From NCBI GenBank assembly GCA_021797415.1, contig JAJZZT010000293.1:1-5441 (forward strand): 5,441 nt of DNA, written 5' to 3'. Positions 4,971 to 5,441 of this stretch are shown here, piece after piece. The stretch's first letter is position 1. Every line of letters begins with the position of its first letter. The translations under genes and the position numbers were made by a program. The DNA is from Bacillota bacterium. GTDB lineage: Bacteria; Bacillota; Bacilli; Alicyclobacillales; SLC66. The notes beneath the pieces were generated by a model that was not told where the DNA came from, made no database searches, and worked only from the letters and a program-made list of their open reading frames with translations.

Positions 4971-5441
4971 TCAACGGTTCACCAGCGCGATCGCGATCGA
5001 CGCCAGCGAAAACCCCAGCGCCACCAGATACATCACGCTGACGGTCTGGATCTGGGTGAGTCCGGAAGCCATGAGACGATAATGCCCGTGGCTGTGATCT
5101 GCCTTGTACACGGGTCGTCTCTCCATCACGCGTTTGATCACGACGTAGATCGCGTCGAAGATCGGGACGCCGAGCGCGAGCACCGGAACGAAGATGGAAA
5201 TCACCGTCGCCGACTTGAAAGCGCCCATGACGGCGATGGCCGCAAGCACATAGCCGATAAACGTGGACCCTGCGTCGCCCATGATGATTCTCGCCGGATA
5301 GAAGTTGAACCGCAGGAATGCCAGCGAAACACCAATGATGGCAGCCGCGGAAACGGCGGACGGCATGTCCCCCTTGATGGTCGAGATGACGAGCAGCGTT
5401 CCGGCGGACATGGCCGCGATGCCTCCGGCCAAGCCGTCCAG
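4971..5441 (-). CDS. Polyprenyl-phosphate sugar-1-phosphate transferase, MraY/WecA/TagO family, C-terminal part
   Basis: The frame is open to the right edge, so only the last 156 residues are seen and the N-terminus lies outside. Members of this membrane family transfer a sugar 1-phosphate, often GlcNAc-1-phosphate, from UDP-sugar to undecaprenyl phosphate to start teichoic acid or other cell-envelope polymers. The visible part begins within the LDGLAGG motif. FNFYPARIIMGDAGS (visible residues 45-59) is the family MGD.GS motif, followed by VPIFDAI (92-98). The loop ADHSHGHYRLMASGL (114-128) corresponds to the HxHHRL motif of WecA/TagO enzymes. There are about five hydrophobic membrane segments, near 12-22, 28-44, 60-72, 78-102 and 132-153. 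The histidine motif is HGHYRL here, so its last His is Tyr. WecA/TagO is preferred over MraY because of this loop. The exact sugar substrate cannot be told from this fragment. Confidence 0.93.
   Translation of the reverse strand: MDGLAGGIAAMSAGTLLVISTIKGDMPSAVSAAAIIGVSLAFLRFNFYPARIIMGDAGSTFIGYVLAAIAVMGAFKSATVISIFVPVLALGVPIFDAIYVVIKRVMERRPVYKADHSHGHYRLMASGLTQIQTVSVMYLVALGFSLASIAIALVNR

Overview
The window looks like a stretch of chromosome from a moderately high-GC Gram-positive bacterium. Strong GGAG-type ribosome binding sites, a DinB polymerase of the Bacillota type and a TagO/WecA-type sugar-phosphate transferase fit Bacillota, perhaps the Alicyclobacillus group. This assignment is inferred from protein style only. 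There is no rRNA, tRNA, transposase, integrase or CRISPR array.

Layout from left to right. (1) Positions 1-293, minus strand: the 5' end of a gene for an exported protein that runs off the left edge. Its best start (ATG at 293, with a good GGAGG) is followed 18 codons later by an in-frame TAG, and the signal-peptide sequence follows in the same frame. A perfect 14-bp tandem repeat (311-338) lies just upstream. (2) 394-1473, minus: dinB, DNA polymerase IV, intact, ending in a sliding-clamp binding motif. (3) 1599-3758, minus: a 719-residue secreted protein with about 13 Asp-box (BNR/Ycf48-like) motifs, probably a beta-propeller. It has a 45-bp coding minisatellite after the signal peptide and a perfect 19-bp inverted repeat in mid-gene. 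(4) 3759-4173: a 415-bp divergent intergenic region rich in tandem and inverted repeats. (5) 4174-4821, plus: a HAD-fold protein in which the catalytic DxD is replaced by E-x-P and the motif III lysine is missing, so probably a pseudo-phosphatase. (6) 4822-4970: a convergent intergenic region with an 18-bp direct repeat and two hairpins. (7) 4971-5441, minus: the C-terminal part of a polyprenyl-phosphate sugar-1-phosphate transferase running off the right edge.

The genes do not form an evident pathway: translesion repair, a secreted propeller, a degenerate HAD protein and cell-wall polymer priming. I see no new defence or biosynthetic system. The most notable features are the disturbed starts of the two exported-protein genes, the mid-gene palindrome, the minisatellite, the degenerate HAD active site and the repeats between the divergent genes.
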